Source: Lichina pygmaea
Taxonomy: Eukaryota; Ascomycota; Lichinomycetes; Lichinales; Lichinaceae
Direction: 5' to 3'
DNA: 64,000 nt
Assembly (NCBI GenBank): GCA_963422465.1
Contig: OY730170.1
Location: 992,001 to 1,056,000, forward strand
Shown: one piece after another, positions 42,995 through 55,900 of the stretch
How the letters are laid out: each line of letters begins with the position of its first letter
How positions within the stretch are numbered: the stretch's first letter is position 1
Program-made: the position numbers and the translations under genes
The notes under the pieces: model-generated
What the model saw: only the letters and a program-made list of their open reading frames with translations
The model's database searches: none
What the model was told of the DNA's origin: nothing

Positions 42995-44013
42995 ATGCCA
43001 CCAAAGCGAAGCAAGATGCCCACCCAGGCGTCAGTCAAACGCGTTCGAGTGAGTAACATCCAGGGCATTCACTCCATGTCGGACGTCGTCCTGACACAGT
43101 GTCATCCCTCAGGGAGTTTCTGTGTTCCGCCCGTTTGGTACGTCCAGCCCAGAAGTTGACACCCTCCTTCTGCCACGGCTCCAACTTACGTGTGCTCGGC
43201 AGTCTTCGGCAACGTTGCGCGCCCCATCGACTCGGACAACCGGCCAGAAGGAGTGCCTCATGACCACAGCCACCAATGGACGGTCTGGGTCAAAGGCGTG
43301 GACGATGAAGACATCTCGTACTGGCTGCGAAAAGTGCAGTTCAAGCTTCACGACTCCTTCACGAACTCCCTTCGAAGTCAGTCCCTGGCGCCTCGACCCG
43401 GTCACGTTGACGCTACGAGGCTGATGATGCTACTTCAGCGATCGAGAACCCTCCCTTTGAGGTGACCGAGACAGGATGGGGCGAGTTCGAGTTGACGATC
43501 AAGCTGTACTTCGCCCCGGAGTCGTGTGAGAAGCCACAGACGCTCTGGCACTCGCTCAAGATCCACCCGTACGGGCCCGATGCGGAGCTCATCCGCGCCG
43601 AGAAGCGACCGATCATCTCGCAGAACTACGAGGAGGTCATCTTCAACGAGCCGGCAGAAGGGTTCTACGACATCTTGACCGGTGCAGGCGCGGCTCGAGA
43701 AGGCAACACGAAGCCCGTGAGAGGGGGCAAGGCCGCTGCGGCGTCGGCCGGGAAGAGCGCTGCTAGGCCTGCGAGCACGGCGGCGGTGAAGCCATCGCCG
43801 GATCACGGCGCAAAAGCCGCAGAGATACCGCTGAGGTCCACCCCGCAGAACCCGTTCAGTCGAGAGACCGAGGGCAAGGAGCTCGACCGGATGAGGGTCG
43901 CCGTCAAGAAGGTCGAGGAGATGATCAGAGAGGAGCGCGAGACCCTAAAGCAGCGGGAGGCGAAGCTCGAAGAACTTCGCAGGACGGAAGGAATCCTGCC
44001 GAAGAAGCGGTAA
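42995..44013 (+). CDS. YAF9: YEATS-domain protein Yaf9
   Basis: Four exons: 42995-43048, 43113-43137 (25 bp), 43203-43376 and 43439-44013, giving 275 aa. Yaf9 is shared by the SWR1 chromatin-remodelling and NuA4 acetyltransferase complexes and reads acylated histone H3. YEATS features: [63 protein letters not shown] and [13 protein letters not shown]; the histone-acyl pocket residues H, W and the ETGWGEFE segment are intact. The C-terminus is a coiled coil ([20 protein letters not shown]) that docks into the complexes. An Ala/Lys-rich linker (about residues 180-215) is disordered. All four exon joins keep phase. Confidence 0.94.
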
Positions 44014-44182
44014 TTTGGTTGCAAGCACGACAATTCAGATTCGCTAGGTTCATGGCAGAGCGATTCTCCTTGAGGTTTATCCCACGAAGCAGCATGTCCG
44101 CGGCCACAACGAGCTCAGCAAGCCGGGCAATCCGATCCCCGAGCCCTTTCATCTCCCGTCCCATCGATCTCGCACCGACGAC

Positions 44183-44977
44183 CTACTTTGGATCCGCCGC
44201 CAAGATCTTCTCGACCGACCTTACCTTGCTCTCAAAGTTCTGTTTCTTGTCCGTTCTAGGGCAGAGTCAGCATGGCTTGGGTAGACACTGTGCATTCTCA
44301 CCCGAACAGTTCTGCGGAGCAAGGCGGCGAAAGGGGAGGTTAAGCTCACCTCGTCCCTATACGCACGTCCGTCTGCACCCTCACGATGCCCTTTTGGTGG
44401 AGCAGCATGTGGGCTTGGCCGATGAGTCTCATGACGTCGTCCCAGGGGCCCTCTGTACGACGAGAATCAACAGCCGTACCTTCACGAGCACAGCAAGCAG
44501 ACATGCCGTAAGGCTTTGGGACTTTATACTAGCATCTGTAGGGGACGAACACCGCACGGGGATCAAAGAGGTCTGACAGCTGTAAGTCTGCTGTAGAAAA
44601 GGATGTCCGTACGCACCAACAGTCGTTCCAGCCGAATGCATCGAGTATCTCAATCCGCTCGCCTGAAGAAGCCGCTGCACGTCGGCAATCTCCTGCGCTA
44701 CCGACGTCGACGACGTGCCAATCTGCTCAAAGTGCCGGCAACCGCGTCAGTCGAACGCCAAAACGCGGATCGATCTACAACACCGTACTGCACCGTACTT
44801 GCTGGGTGTACGAAGGAGATCACGACGCGGGGGATGCTCGACAGGAAAAGTCTAGTCTAGTCTGGTCTAGTCTAGTCTAGGCCATATCGACGACGCATCC
44901 GGGGACGTACGTACAGGAATCAGACAGAAATCCGCCAAGCAGAACTCGGGCGTCGCAAGAGACCGGGGGCCGGCCAT
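44183..44977 (-). CDS. ECM15: Ecm15/MTH1187-family thiamine-binding-like protein
   Basis: Four minus-strand exons: 44977-44915, 44722-44617, 44452-44350 and 44255-44183, giving 114 aa. The family (MTH1187/YkoF-like, DUF77) makes small ferredoxin-fold tetramers; yeast Ecm15 is a member and binding of thiamine or similar ligands is reported for relatives. Recognisable segments: CLADFCLIP | [32 protein letters not shown] | [34 protein letters not shown] | [18 protein letters not shown]. Introns 1 and 2 are unusually long for the gene (192 and 164 bp). The first intron donor lies in GTACGTACGTC, one of the GTAC-rich words common in this window. The gene is longer than its own coding text, three introns making up most of the locus. 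Confidence 0.9.
44846..44881 (+). repeat. 5-bp TCTAG repeat in ECM15 intron 1
   Basis: About seven near-perfect copies of TCTAG/TCTGG in tandem inside the first intron. Confidence 0.8.
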
Positions 44978-46700
44978 GGCGCTCTCTCTCTCTTCTCTCT
45001 CTGGGGTGTCTTTCGTAGGGAAGCTTCTTTTGTACCGGTACGGAACGAGGTGGTGCACGATGGGTTTGCGCGTGGGTAGTCTTGCGGCTCGCGACGGACG
45101 AGAGGGATTGGGGCGTGACAAGGGCAGTCGTCGGTGAGGTTAGTCGACGAGGTTAGCCGACGAGGTTGGGCAACGAGGTCGTCAACGAGGCTTTGTCAAG
45201 CCTTGTGAGCGCTTCGCACAGCTGTCTGCTCTGCCCCCTCTTTGATCAGGGGGGGTCGACTGGCAATCATATACCGGTACGAGCTACGGTAGCTACCGCG
45301 TACGTCCACTTGTGGCCTCTATAGCTGTACCGGTAGAGCTACGATGGCGTAAGATATCATTGCTCTCGACTGCGCCTATGACATTGCTCGTCGTTGGATC
45401 GGCTGCGTGGACGGAAGACAGCTCAGCGGTGGTGATACAAGTGGCTGTGATGCTCATACTCCCGCCCTGTGACCATCCGCTACGCTGCACCGTACCGTGC
45501 CGCAGGCTTTGTTAGGCAATGCATGAGTTGGTGATGTTCACAGAGCTGGCAGCAGGCTGGTAAGGTATGGCTGGCTGCAGAGGTCATCGTGACGTGGTCG
45601 ATGTGGGTCGTTGCAGCTTGACTGGTGTGGTAGATGTTGTCGACGTAGAGCTACCCTCCACCGTACTGTACTTGTAGAGCAACATGATGCTTTCTTCCAT
45701 CTACCAATTCACTTCCCAATCCATAAGAGAGCAGATGATCAAGAGAACAGATGAACAAAAGAGCAAGAGGACATTAAATTCTTTGTGCCTTCAAGGTGTT
45801 GGGTCATACCAGTCCAGTGATGTAGGGACCATGGACCGAGTCTTGCGGGCACATGTCCGTACGAGCATGTATGTTGTTTCAGCTTGGATCATGTGCTTCT
45901 CGTGCCAGTGCTACGTACCGTAATGACCAGAGCCTCGCATCACATACGGAGTAGAGCTACTCGTACGTGTACGGAATACGTACTCGCACGTTACGTACGA
46001 AGCTACGAGTACGTACCAGTACTTGTATCAGCATGGCTGCTCGTACTCCGTACAAAGTACCACAGAACAGCTTTGGGGTCAGTTTTGTCGGACATCGCAA
46101 CTGATTTAGGTGATCCCCCTTCGCGGCCACCCCCCCAGTGCCCTTGCCCGCTTCTCGGCGGCCCCGCCGGCCTATACTGTACTGTACTTCGTACCAACGT
46201 CTTTCAACAGAACACATCCTGTTGGACAAAACTCTGTTGAACATCGTACGAGAAGTAAACAAACCGACCTCGGTCGGGCAGCGGGCACAGCAGGACAGCT
46301 GCTGTCTGGTCAGAATCTTTGAGGGATACCTGCAGCTGCACTAAAGTGCTTCTGGAGACCAAGTACTTCACCCTACAGCAGCTTGGTGCTTGAGCGACAT
46401 CAACCCAATCTGTCAGGGTCAAGACAGCACGACATATGACTAATCATGCGTGGCTGATCTGGCTTGGCTGTCGTGGCTGTTTAGGTTTTGGCCGTTTGAC
46501 AGATGTCCGACAGAAAAATGACTCGCAATACCCGTCACTCTCCCGTCGGACATCGAGACTGGCGAGCACAAAGGGAAGCATGCGAATCTTGTTAGTCAGC
46601 TACAACCGCATCGACAGCAAATCAGCGCAACTTGTTCGACTGTTGCTTCATGTGAGGTGCTACAGCACGTACGTACGTAACGTACCGGTACAAGAAAGGG
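44978..46700. other. GTAC-rich spacer between ECM15 and the CCDC47 homologue
   Basis: 1.7 kb, no gene supported. A short GACGAGGTT-like repeat lies at about 45135-45190. The densest GTAC/TACG palindrome island of the window lies at about 45930-46075, with further ones at 45275-45305 and 46660-46690. Confidence 0.55.
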
Positions 46701-47929
46701 ATGGCGAACACCATGTCGTCCCGACTGGTTGATATACTCAATCGCGTCTACCAGGACGCCGGTCTGGAATTGCTGATCCTTCCCATCATTGTCGTCTCCG
46801 TCGTCGCTCATGTATGGGGCACGAAGACAAATCGAAGGATTGCGCGACAGTGGATGGCAGCTCATGCCCCCTTGCTACGCCAGGAGTACGCGCAGGTGGG
46901 ATTCCATCGTCGTCCAGCTCGTTCGTCGGAAGAGAATGAATTGTCTCCAGACGAGCTGCAGCAGCCCTCGACGGACGACATCCTCAAGGAACGCTCCCCC
47001 CAGGATTTCTACACGTACGCGACAGGAAGGCGCAATGTTGCCTTCACCGATGTCAAATTGGCCCTTCATCGACGGAACAATCCCATCGTCTGGGCTGCCG
47101 AGCTCTTCCTATCGACATTCACGGACAGCGTTGTGCCATCCAGGGAGCGGGTGGAGATCATCGCCTACCCGTTCGACGGCCGGGAAGCCGAGGTCGTCCC
47201 GGCGGCGACGGGAGCGAAGTCCACCTCGTCGTCCTCGACCTACGACGGGTTCGTGTGGGCTGTCGTTCACAAAGATGCCATGAGACGTCTGCGAGACGAG
47301 CGATACGACGTCTCGCTCACCATCACGAGGGACCATGCTAAGCTCCCGCCGTGGACGACCGTCATGAGCGAGAGCGCCGAGATTACGGATGCGATGGTGA
47401 CCCCAGGTCTCGTCGAGGCCTTGCAGGCCGCGGGCGATCAGTTCGAGTATCTCATCGTCACGGATCAACCGCTCGACAGGCCGGTCAAGTAAGATTCCGC
47501 CTTGACGGAGCCTCGGCGCATGCTTACGACCGAGACCGCAGGGTCGAAGATACGGCGCCGAAGAAAAGAGTCTACTTCTCGACGCGGCTGGCGGGGAACT
47601 CGACATCGCCCGAGTCCGTGTACAGCTCGAGCAGCGCCATCTTCTCATATTTTCTCCGCCTGCCGGATCGACTCGTCGCTGGTGGCCGCCTTCGCCCGGA
47701 GGTGCTGCGGAAGATTCGACAGGCTCGCGACGAGCAGATCAACCGACTGCAACGGGTCGACCAGGAGGAGAAAGACAGCGAGCGGGCGTTGAAGCGGGAC
47801 AAGGGGAAGAAGGAAAAACGCGACGCCATGCTCAAGGGACTGAGCGCGGACGATCAGCGGAAATTCTTGGAACGGGAGCGAGAGAAGGAGATGAGGAAAT
47901 CGCAGAAGAAGATGTCGATGCGGGCCTAG
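46701..47929 (+). CDS. CCDC47 homologue (DUF1682, ER membrane protein of the PAT complex)
   Basis: Two exons, 46701-47488 and 47542-47929, give 391 aa. In animals CCDC47 is an ER calcium-binding membrane protein that works with Asterix/PAT10 in multipass protein insertion; the fungal members share the fold but are little studied. A single N-terminal membrane segment (LELLILPIIVVSVVAHVWG) is followed by a folded domain with fungal-family words TYATGRRNVAFTDVKLALHR, RNNPIVWAAELFLSTFTDSV and YDGFVWAVVHKDAMRRLRDE. The basic coiled-coil tail (LRKIRQARDEQINRLQRVDQ; KKEKRDAMLKGLSADDQRKF) matches the ribosome-proximal C-terminal helices of CCDC47. The exon join AA|G (Lys) is in phase. Confidence 0.88.
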
Positions 47930-48790
47930 GCAGGCCCGGCTGTCTATATGTTGGTCGTGCCATCCTGTACATACGTACATATCGGGTCTCAGCCTTAGAG
48001 GATCTCTAGCGGCACTTTTGAAAGGCTGTTGGAATAAATGACAGTGACGTGTAGAATGTGCCGTTGCTCTGAATCCGCGACCCTTGGTCAGAAGTCGGTT
48101 CTCTTGTAAAGAGAGAGTCATGGCCCATAATTATCTGACCGATTTTCTTAAAATTTAGAATATTTGGTGGCAATTTTGACACCTTTTCATAGTTCTGGCG
48201 TTCAACTTATGGTAGTCTACCTTCCTACCCCACGAGGAAGTAACGGGGATCGGCCGTTGCCCGTGCCGCAACGGCCAGAAAAACAGAACGTCGCGAAAAG
48301 GAAAAACCTTACTCCGTATCATCACACGAGCAGAGATCGACACCTGCTGGACGGCTGAGCATCCTGGCGTCGAAGAAGCGCCAACACCACATGACTAGGA
48401 GATCGAGATCGCTGCTAGTCTGTCGCCTCGAGTGCTTCTAGAGCCAACAGAGTGCCATCGGCGCTGTGCATCTCAAAGTTTCATCTCGGCGTCGTCATGA
48501 TCAGCGCCGACACCTAGCAAACGTGCCATGGGACGTGTTCATCGTCATCCTCAGCATCCGAGTCAGCCGACTGCAAACAACAACTCGGGCTTGACAGGCA
48601 CGGTACTCGACCCGAAAGACGGCAAGGTCTTTGGTATCACCAAGATACACCAGAGATCAGAAGAGATCTGACTTTGGCACTCGCGGGTTTCTGATTCCTC
48701 GCTGCGTACGGCATTCCATCTGCTTTGACGTCGCGGACGACTCGTCGTTGCGCAAGCCGCGATCGATAATCGATCATCATCGCCATCACC
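47930..48790. other. Spacer between the CCDC47 homologue and MDM34
   Basis: No gene or RNA gene seen. An AT-rich patch lies at about 48125-48185, and short ATCATCATCGCCATCACC repeats lie just before MDM34. Confidence 0.5.
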
Positions 48791-50799
48791 ATGGCCTTCA
48801 CGTTCAACTGGTCTCCCCTGACGGCCGACTCGCTGTTCTACGAACGGGCAAAGGAGCTCCTAACGACGGCGCTGAACAAGTCGCCCAAACCTCCAATCAT
48901 CGTCGATGACATCCTGGTCAGCGACCTCAACCTGGGCTCGGTCCCGCCCGAACTGGAGATTTTGGAGGTCGGCGATCTGGCGGACGACCGGTTTCGGGGC
49001 ATCTTCAAGATGTGCTACTCGGGCGACGCCTTCTTGACCCTGAAGACTCGGGTGCAGGTGCGTGGCTTGGACGGCCGTCGTGGCGGAGACAAGCGACCCT
49101 GGGCTCGGATGCTGACGCGGTGACCGCGCAGGCGAATCCCCTGAACACGTACTTATCCACCAAACCATCGTTCACGTCGCCACAGCCTCTTGCAGCTGCG
49201 TATGTTTGACCAGGGATCGTGGTACTGCTGGTGCACTTGACTGATCTACAACCCCCCAGATCTGGCCTCACGATTCCTCTACAGATTAGTCTCTCCGACA
49301 TCAAGCTGTCCGCGTTCATCATCCTCGTCTTCTCGAGACAGAAGGGCGTGACGCTGGTCTTTCGCAACGACCCGCTCGAGTCGCTCAAGGTGTCGTCGAC
49401 GTTCGACTCCATCCCCTTTGTGCGGGACTACCTCCAAAAGGAGATTGAGGGCCAGCTGCGCTTTCTGTTCATGGAAGAGCTCCCGGCCATCATCCACCGC
49501 TTGTCGTTGCGACTCTGGGTGCCCGAGTACGCGTCGCGGGATGAGGACGGCGCGACTCTCGCCAAGGACGAGGAGTCGAGCTCGGAGCAGAAACCCATCA
49601 ATCCGCTGGCCAGCCCCGCCCAGCAGGAGGAGCATGAAGCAGCCGAGTTCAGCTTCGACTCGTCAGAGCCTCCGTCTTCGCCATCCCACGTCAACCGGCC
49701 CGATATGCCGTCTCTCTTCTCGCAGAAGAACCTCCTACGTCTCGCCACGCTGAACAATTCGCATCGCACTCTCGCCCTCTTCACACCCGCCATCCGCGAT
49801 GCCGTCTTTCGAGCTTGGGCAGGCGCTTCGGAGCGCGGCGACGCTCCTGGAGCGAGCACACCAGCCACGCCTGCCGCGCCCAGCCTCGCCCGCTCCCATT
49901 CGTATTCGGGGAGCAGAAGCTCCACGTACGTCTTCTCGTCCTCGTCCTCGTCGTCTGCCGGCCACATGCCCCGGCCCTCTTTGACATCGTCCAACTCGGC
50001 CATGTCAGGGCTGGGGCTGGCCAGTGCAGGCCACGGCCGCACGCACGCGGCGAGGAAGCGCAGATCGCGCGTCGTCAACCTCCGCCGAACGGTCTCTTCG
50101 GATGTCTCGCTGCGGACGGGCGACGACGAGGCGGAATGTACAAGCACCGACCGGGCCGCCTCGTCGACAGGGTCTGACTCGGCGACGGTCGTGTCCGAAC
50201 CCATCATCGAGGAGGACGAGGAGCTGGTGACACCACCAACGTCGCCGAAGACTCTGCAGAGCAGCAAGCAGCGCACCGTAGGCTTGCCGGCCGCGGCGTC
50301 CCGTCCGGCGACGCCGAGCCGGCCAGTTGAGCCAGTCACCCCAGTCGACCAAGGAACCCAGACCTCTCCAGAGCAGTCTCGCACGTCACTGTCGTCGTCT
50401 AGACCGCGGCCGCTCCATCAAGCAGCGGCGGCGTCCAAGCTCCAACCGGTCTCGTCGCCGGAACCCCAGAATCCTCAGTCTTCTCGTCTCGCCACCGCGC
50501 CCATCTCGTCGAGCGTGTCGGCGTCCCTCAACAACACAACGGCGACAGCATTATCAGATTCCAAATCCTCGGCGGCTGGGCCACCGGTCGGGACATCTCC
50601 AGACCAGCAGACATGGGGTCCCCTCGAAAGAGCCTTGTTGGCCAAACTTGTGCACGAGATTGGCGCAGGCGGGGTCAGACGTCCCGACGGTACCAGCCGG
50701 AGCAACAATTACAGCTCTTCTCGTCGTCTCGGCCGTCCGGACAGCGCTTACGACGACGAGCACGGTCCACCACCGGCGTATCAATACGAGGCGCAGTGA
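48791..50799 (+). CDS. MDM34: ERMES complex subunit Mdm34
   Basis: Three exons, 48791-49057, 49132-49199 and 49260-50799, give 624 aa. Mdm34 (Mmm2) is the mitochondrial outer-membrane subunit of the ER-mitochondria encounter structure, which tethers the two organelles and moves phospholipids. The N-terminal SMP lipid-transfer domain (about 1-205) is almost word for word the Sordariomycete form: [93 protein letters not shown] and [20 protein letters not shown]. The C-terminal two thirds are Ser/Thr-rich and disordered, with a basic [14 protein letters not shown] patch. It ends [14 protein letters not shown], a PPxY motif that in yeast Mdm34 recruits the ubiquitin ligase Rsp5 (role inferred). 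Confidence 0.95.
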
Positions 50800-52416
50800 T
50801 CATCCCGGCGCAGAACGTTCGAGGTCAGAACCACCTGACAGTCGAGGGATTGAGCCGTCGCTCGTCAGCGGATCCCGCAGTCTTTTTATTTTCTAGAGTC
50901 TGAGAGGCCAGACGGCGAGGAGCTTTTCGTTCTCATCTTTTTCCTGTACCATCCATCGCAGATGAGCGCTAGAGGACTAGAGGCGTTCTTTGGGGCAGTT
51001 CCCTCAAAAAAGAAACGGAACGGAACGATGGCGGTTCTGTCCACATGCGCCTACTATACACATGGACCGACACGGACCGACATGGGCAGAAAGGGACAGG
51101 CATCGACGGCTCGCAAGTCCTTTCTTTGGCTTCCGGTCGCGGCGACGGGCAGGGTCTCTTAAGTCATATCTTGTACTGGATCAGATGGTGTCGTCAATGC
51201 AGAACCGACGCCCATATTTATTTATTTATTTTGAGCCAAGTATTGTTTCGTGAGCAAGTAATCAACTTGTTGTCACGCACCCACTGTACCTTGTACTTAC
51301 TGTATGGTTGGCACGGTCGGTTGGGTTTCATGACCACTGTATGTCTAGGGCATCATGATACACTCATGGCACTGTAGTAGACACTGGGCACAGGGTACTG
51401 AGTGCTGGGCACTGAGCACTGAGCACTGAGCACTGAGTACTGGGCACTAGACACCGGACTATGAGCATTGGATATTAGTTGAACACCAGCTCCTTTTCCA
51501 CAGTTAGCCTGTACCGTACCGGTACCGTACAGCAGTGCAGAGCACTAGCCAGTGTTTGCTATTCAGGCAACTATGGAGACACTCTCAGTCAGTCAGTCAG
51601 TCAGTCACAAATCAATGCCTCCACCACTGGTACTTGGATCATACACGTGTTAAAGTACCGGTACATGAGTACCACTGATGTAGCACTACTTACATAGTAT
51701 GTATGTACAGCACTCATCAGAACCAAGGGAGCGATGACCGACAGAGGGGATACTGTACCGTACAGGATACTAGCCAGCTCCGGCTGTGGTCGGTCACTTC
51801 TGGATGATTGTGTAGGAGTGTGTATTTGTTGGAGGATCGGGGCTGTGCAACTTTGTTAGCATTGATGCAGTGTTGCTGTTGCTATTGTTGCTGTTGTTGT
51901 TTTTGTTGTTTTTGTTGTTGTATGATGCGGAATAGACAGGCGTGCAGGAGAAGAAGAAGGAGGAGGAGCGCCAAGCCGCAGCAGCACTTAAAGGATCTGT
52001 CTCTCTTGGTTATTTGGCTGTCGGTGTTGCTACGATGGATGTAGCTAGGTAATATGAGCCCTGTGTCCCTGGACTGACGGAGATTACCAGCTACGGTACG
52101 GAGCTACTAGCTATAGTTGTGCAGTGGTTGCGTTGATGGTGTGGTACTAAAACATCATGTATGTAAGGATAGATGGAATGAGAGGATGATGGAGGGAAGG
52201 AAGAAAGAACGGAAGGGAAGAAAGATGGAGCGATGCGAGAATGGACGGAAGGATACATTAGCGTTCCTATTGTTAGAAGTAAAGGAGAGAGGACCAAAGA
52301 TGGTATACAAGAATATCAAGCGTGATACAAGCCGTCGAGGATGCCATCGCACCGGCATACCAGGCGTGCTCCCCAACAGAGCATGCCACCCCCAAATACA
52401 GCATAGCTCTGTATGC
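50800..52416. other. Spacer between MDM34 and CSF1
   Basis: 1.6 kb convergent region without a supported gene. It contains a 7-bp GAGCACT repeat (about 51395-51475), an AGTC repeat (about 51588-51605), GTACCGGTAC palindromes (about 51510-51530, 51655-51665) and a TTG repeat (about 51872-51922). Open frames here look spurious. Confidence 0.55.
51395..51475 (+). repeat. 7-bp GAGCACT minisatellite
   Basis: About ten copies of GAGCACT, GGGCACT and similar units in tandem. Confidence 0.75.
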
Positions 52417-52915
52417 TTAGAAGCTCCCGAGAATCTTCTCGTAGGCGTCCTCTACCTCTCTGGCGACGCCCAAGAGAGGCACGATGACGAGCTGATGCGT
52501 CAGGTTGGGCAGACGCTCGCGGTGCAGACCGATCCATTCGAGCGGCGGCGTCGCCTCGCCCATGTCCCTCAGCTGCGGCGTCTCGATCACTGGCGGCTCG
52601 AGCGCGCGGTAGGTGTACTTGGACTGCGGCACGCTGACCACGGCCGTGATCTTCTCTGGCCGGCCGGGGCGGGACTCGGGCTGAGACTGGCGCTGGGCTT
52701 TGGCGGACGAAGAAGAGAGGAGAGGGAGAGACGTGAGCGAAGAGAGCCCGTCCACGAGAGAGGATGCGTTCTGCAACGATGGCTGAGGATCGGTGAGAGC
52801 ATGAGATATCGACGACGATACTGCTGGAGGACTAAACGGAGGCGTGGCGGTGGGAGATGACGGAAGAGAGGTTGCCGTCGGTGGAGGAAGACGGCTACCG
52901 GAGAGTTTTACCGCT

Positions 52916-52956
<41 letters not shown>

Positions 52957-55900
52957 GGAGTATGGTTTCCCAAGGCGCTGCGCGAGCGCACGAGAGTGGG
53001 ACGACCACAGGTTCCGGATGAAACCGATCCGCGCGTAATTCCACCCGACGTCGACCTTCCCCTCGAACGCGCTCTTGAACGTGTATTCGATCACGCCGGA
53101 CTCGAGTGCCTGCCAAGTGCGCATGGTGGCGAGCACGCGGGGCACGCGGAGGATGGTGCCGTCGCGCGAGTCGGCCGCGCGCTGGAGCACCTCGGCGACG
53201 ACGACCTGCTCGGTCCGCTCCGGCAGCTTGATGCGTCGGAGCGCCGAGACGGCGACTCGAAGGTGTCCGAGCGTCAGCCCGAGCTTGCCTTGCACCTTCT
53301 CGCCTACGGCCGACACGGCGAAGTGTGCCCGGGCGTCGGCCATCTCGACCTTGAAGACTTGGTTGTCGAACAAGGTGCTAGGAAACACTCCGACGTTGAC
53401 TTCCTTGAGCGAAACCACAACGTTGGAGTTCAGCGATAGAGGAGCCGCCATCTTCCGAGACGCAGGCTGGTGTGCGGCCGGGAGGGCCTCGGTCGAAGTG
53501 GCCTTTGGAGGTTTCCTCCGCAGGGACTTGTCAAAGGGCAGCAACGCAGCATCGTACGCTGCTCGTTTCTCTTGTACCAGACGGACGATCGCTTGGTGCA
53601 AGGCCGTCATCTGAGCCGCACAGGTCGCCGTCGTGTACACTTGGATTCGCTCGCCCTCCAGGATCCCCGTCAACAGGTCCACCTTGGTTGTTGACTCGTT
53701 TCGCACGTTGTACATGAAGGCGCTGAGCCCGTCGCAGTCAGCGACGAGAAAGACCTGGTAGTCGAACGCCGTCTTCAGCCGGAGATGACCAAACCCGACG
53801 GAGGCCTGTATCAAGGGGACCTCGCAGATGCTCTCGTCTCCAGCCGGCCACTCGATGGACGTGCGGACCTTGCAGTTGCGGATGTTGACGAGGCCGCTCA
53901 GACGCCCGCTCCCGCTCAGAGCCACCTCGCCGAAACCGAAGCAGAGATTCTGCTCCCAATTGGAGGACTTGTAAGACGATATCCAGAAGTCCGATACGAT
54001 CAGCGACGACTTGCCGAGAGCTCGTCCGAGGTCCAGCTGAACATTGAGCTCCTCGAACACGACCGCCGCGTTCCAAGGAAAGGCTGCGGCCGCAGCTACC
54101 TGTTGATACCGTTGGATCAAGTAGGCTTGGTGTTCCTTGGGCTCGGACGTCTTCTTTGGCGCCGGTGGCTCGTTCGGATTCGCTGGGAGCCACAGGTCAT
54201 AGAACAGCAGAAAGTCATGCACCTGTCGAGCGTTGATGAAGGCCTCTGCTGGGCTGACCTTAAGCATGGCCGAGATGCCGCTGGTTCCGTGCAGATGCCG
54301 ACTGTTCATCATCGACAGAAGCACGTTGTTCAGCGCGAACCTCCCCGTAGACTCCCTCGAGTACAGGTGCTGTATCGAGGCCTCGATACCCGACAACATG
54401 GCGGTGATGGCGAAGAAGCGGTTCTGCTCCGACGGAACCACCGTGGTCACTGTGATGTAGACAAGCTCGAAACCGGCGTTGACAGTCAGCTCGGCCAAAG
54501 GCTCGCAACTGAGACTGAAGTCCTGTTTGCCTATTCGCAATCCCACGTTGATCCTGAAGCGGCCCAGCAGAGCGGTAGGGTCCCCTTTGAAGATCGAGCT
54601 CTCGAGGCTTGACTTCTCGACTTGGCTCTCGGGCGCGCTACCCCACTCCGTGCCAGGAGACTCGGCCATGACCTCTTGTATGCTTGACGACAGCTGCGTG
54701 ATGATCGGGACGATGGTCGGATAGAGGACGTTTGCTGAGGAGTCCACCTTCATCTCGGCATCTATCGAAGCGCTGTTGAGGAAGTCGTCTCTGTACTCCA
54801 GCTTCAGCGCTACACCTGGTGACCGTAGTGTCGTGGCAAGCTTCAGCTTTTCCTGGCCCGACTTTGGGCTTCGTTCATCTGCACGCTGGGGCCCAGGGGA
54901 TGAGCTGCCGTGGCCGATCCAGTCACTCAAATCTTCGGCATTCTGAAGCTGTACAACGGCCCCCGCAAAGTCGGCATCGACATAAACCGAAATCGGGCGC
55001 TTGCTTTTCACCACAGCCCCCTTGCCGGTTTCCGGCGGCAATGGCGCTTCAAGTCTCGAGAGCGACGCCATCTTGATCGTCTTGTGAGCGAGAAGAATCG
55101 AGCGCTGGACAGCCATGGCTGGACCGATGCACTGCGACGTGAGCTGAAGGTCCAGCGATCTCCCGGCCGCCTGAAGAACCAGCCTTCGAGCTTGTTTCGT
55201 CGATACATAAGCAACGTTAAAGATGACCTCCGGGAGCAGAGCGGAGTTGGGAGACCTTCGATGGCTGTCGCGACTTCTTTGGCTCATCTCGAGCTGTAGG
55301 TTTTCGATGTTGAGACGTGCTGCCTTCTCCTTCCTGGTCGCCAAGGTGGCTCTTGTGCATGAGAGGACAAGGTCTTGTGCCGCTCGCGAGGCTTCACCCA
55401 GAGGAGATTCTTCGGCATGCCAGCTTACTTGGGCATGTAAAATCTCGACAGCAAGCTCGGCCCCCCAGGGTGCAGCATCCGTATCCGTGTTCTCTTCAGG
55501 GTCGCTCTCCTGCTGTTTGATGGGGTTGCGCGATGGTTTGAATTTCCGGAGCCTGCGCAGATATTTCTTTTCCCTGGAAAGATCAAGGTCCTTGACCGAG
55601 CTCCGAAGGTAGTTGCTGAAGATAAGGAGATAGGCTGGCGTTTCAGCATGGATCCCGACTTGTATCGACCCGATCCGTACGGTAAATAACCCTAGCTTGA
55701 CACCGGCATCGTCGTTCTGCGGTGATCTCCTGAGATGGAGGTCGAGCAAAATATTGCCGCACTCCTGAGCAAGATGACCTTCTCGACGTACAAGTCTCGC
55801 AGAAATCGCCTTGAGATCCAGCTGAACCTCGGGCGTGCTCAGATATCTGCTCGAATTCGACACCAGGTTGCTGGCCCGAAGAAGTACCGAGCCAAAATCT

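Noticed and set aside
48060-48125. Possible tRNA-like hairpin on the minus strand (TCTC-TTTACAA-GAGA)
   Set aside because: It has an anticodon-arm-like hairpin but no acceptor stem, D arm or T arm of the right shape.
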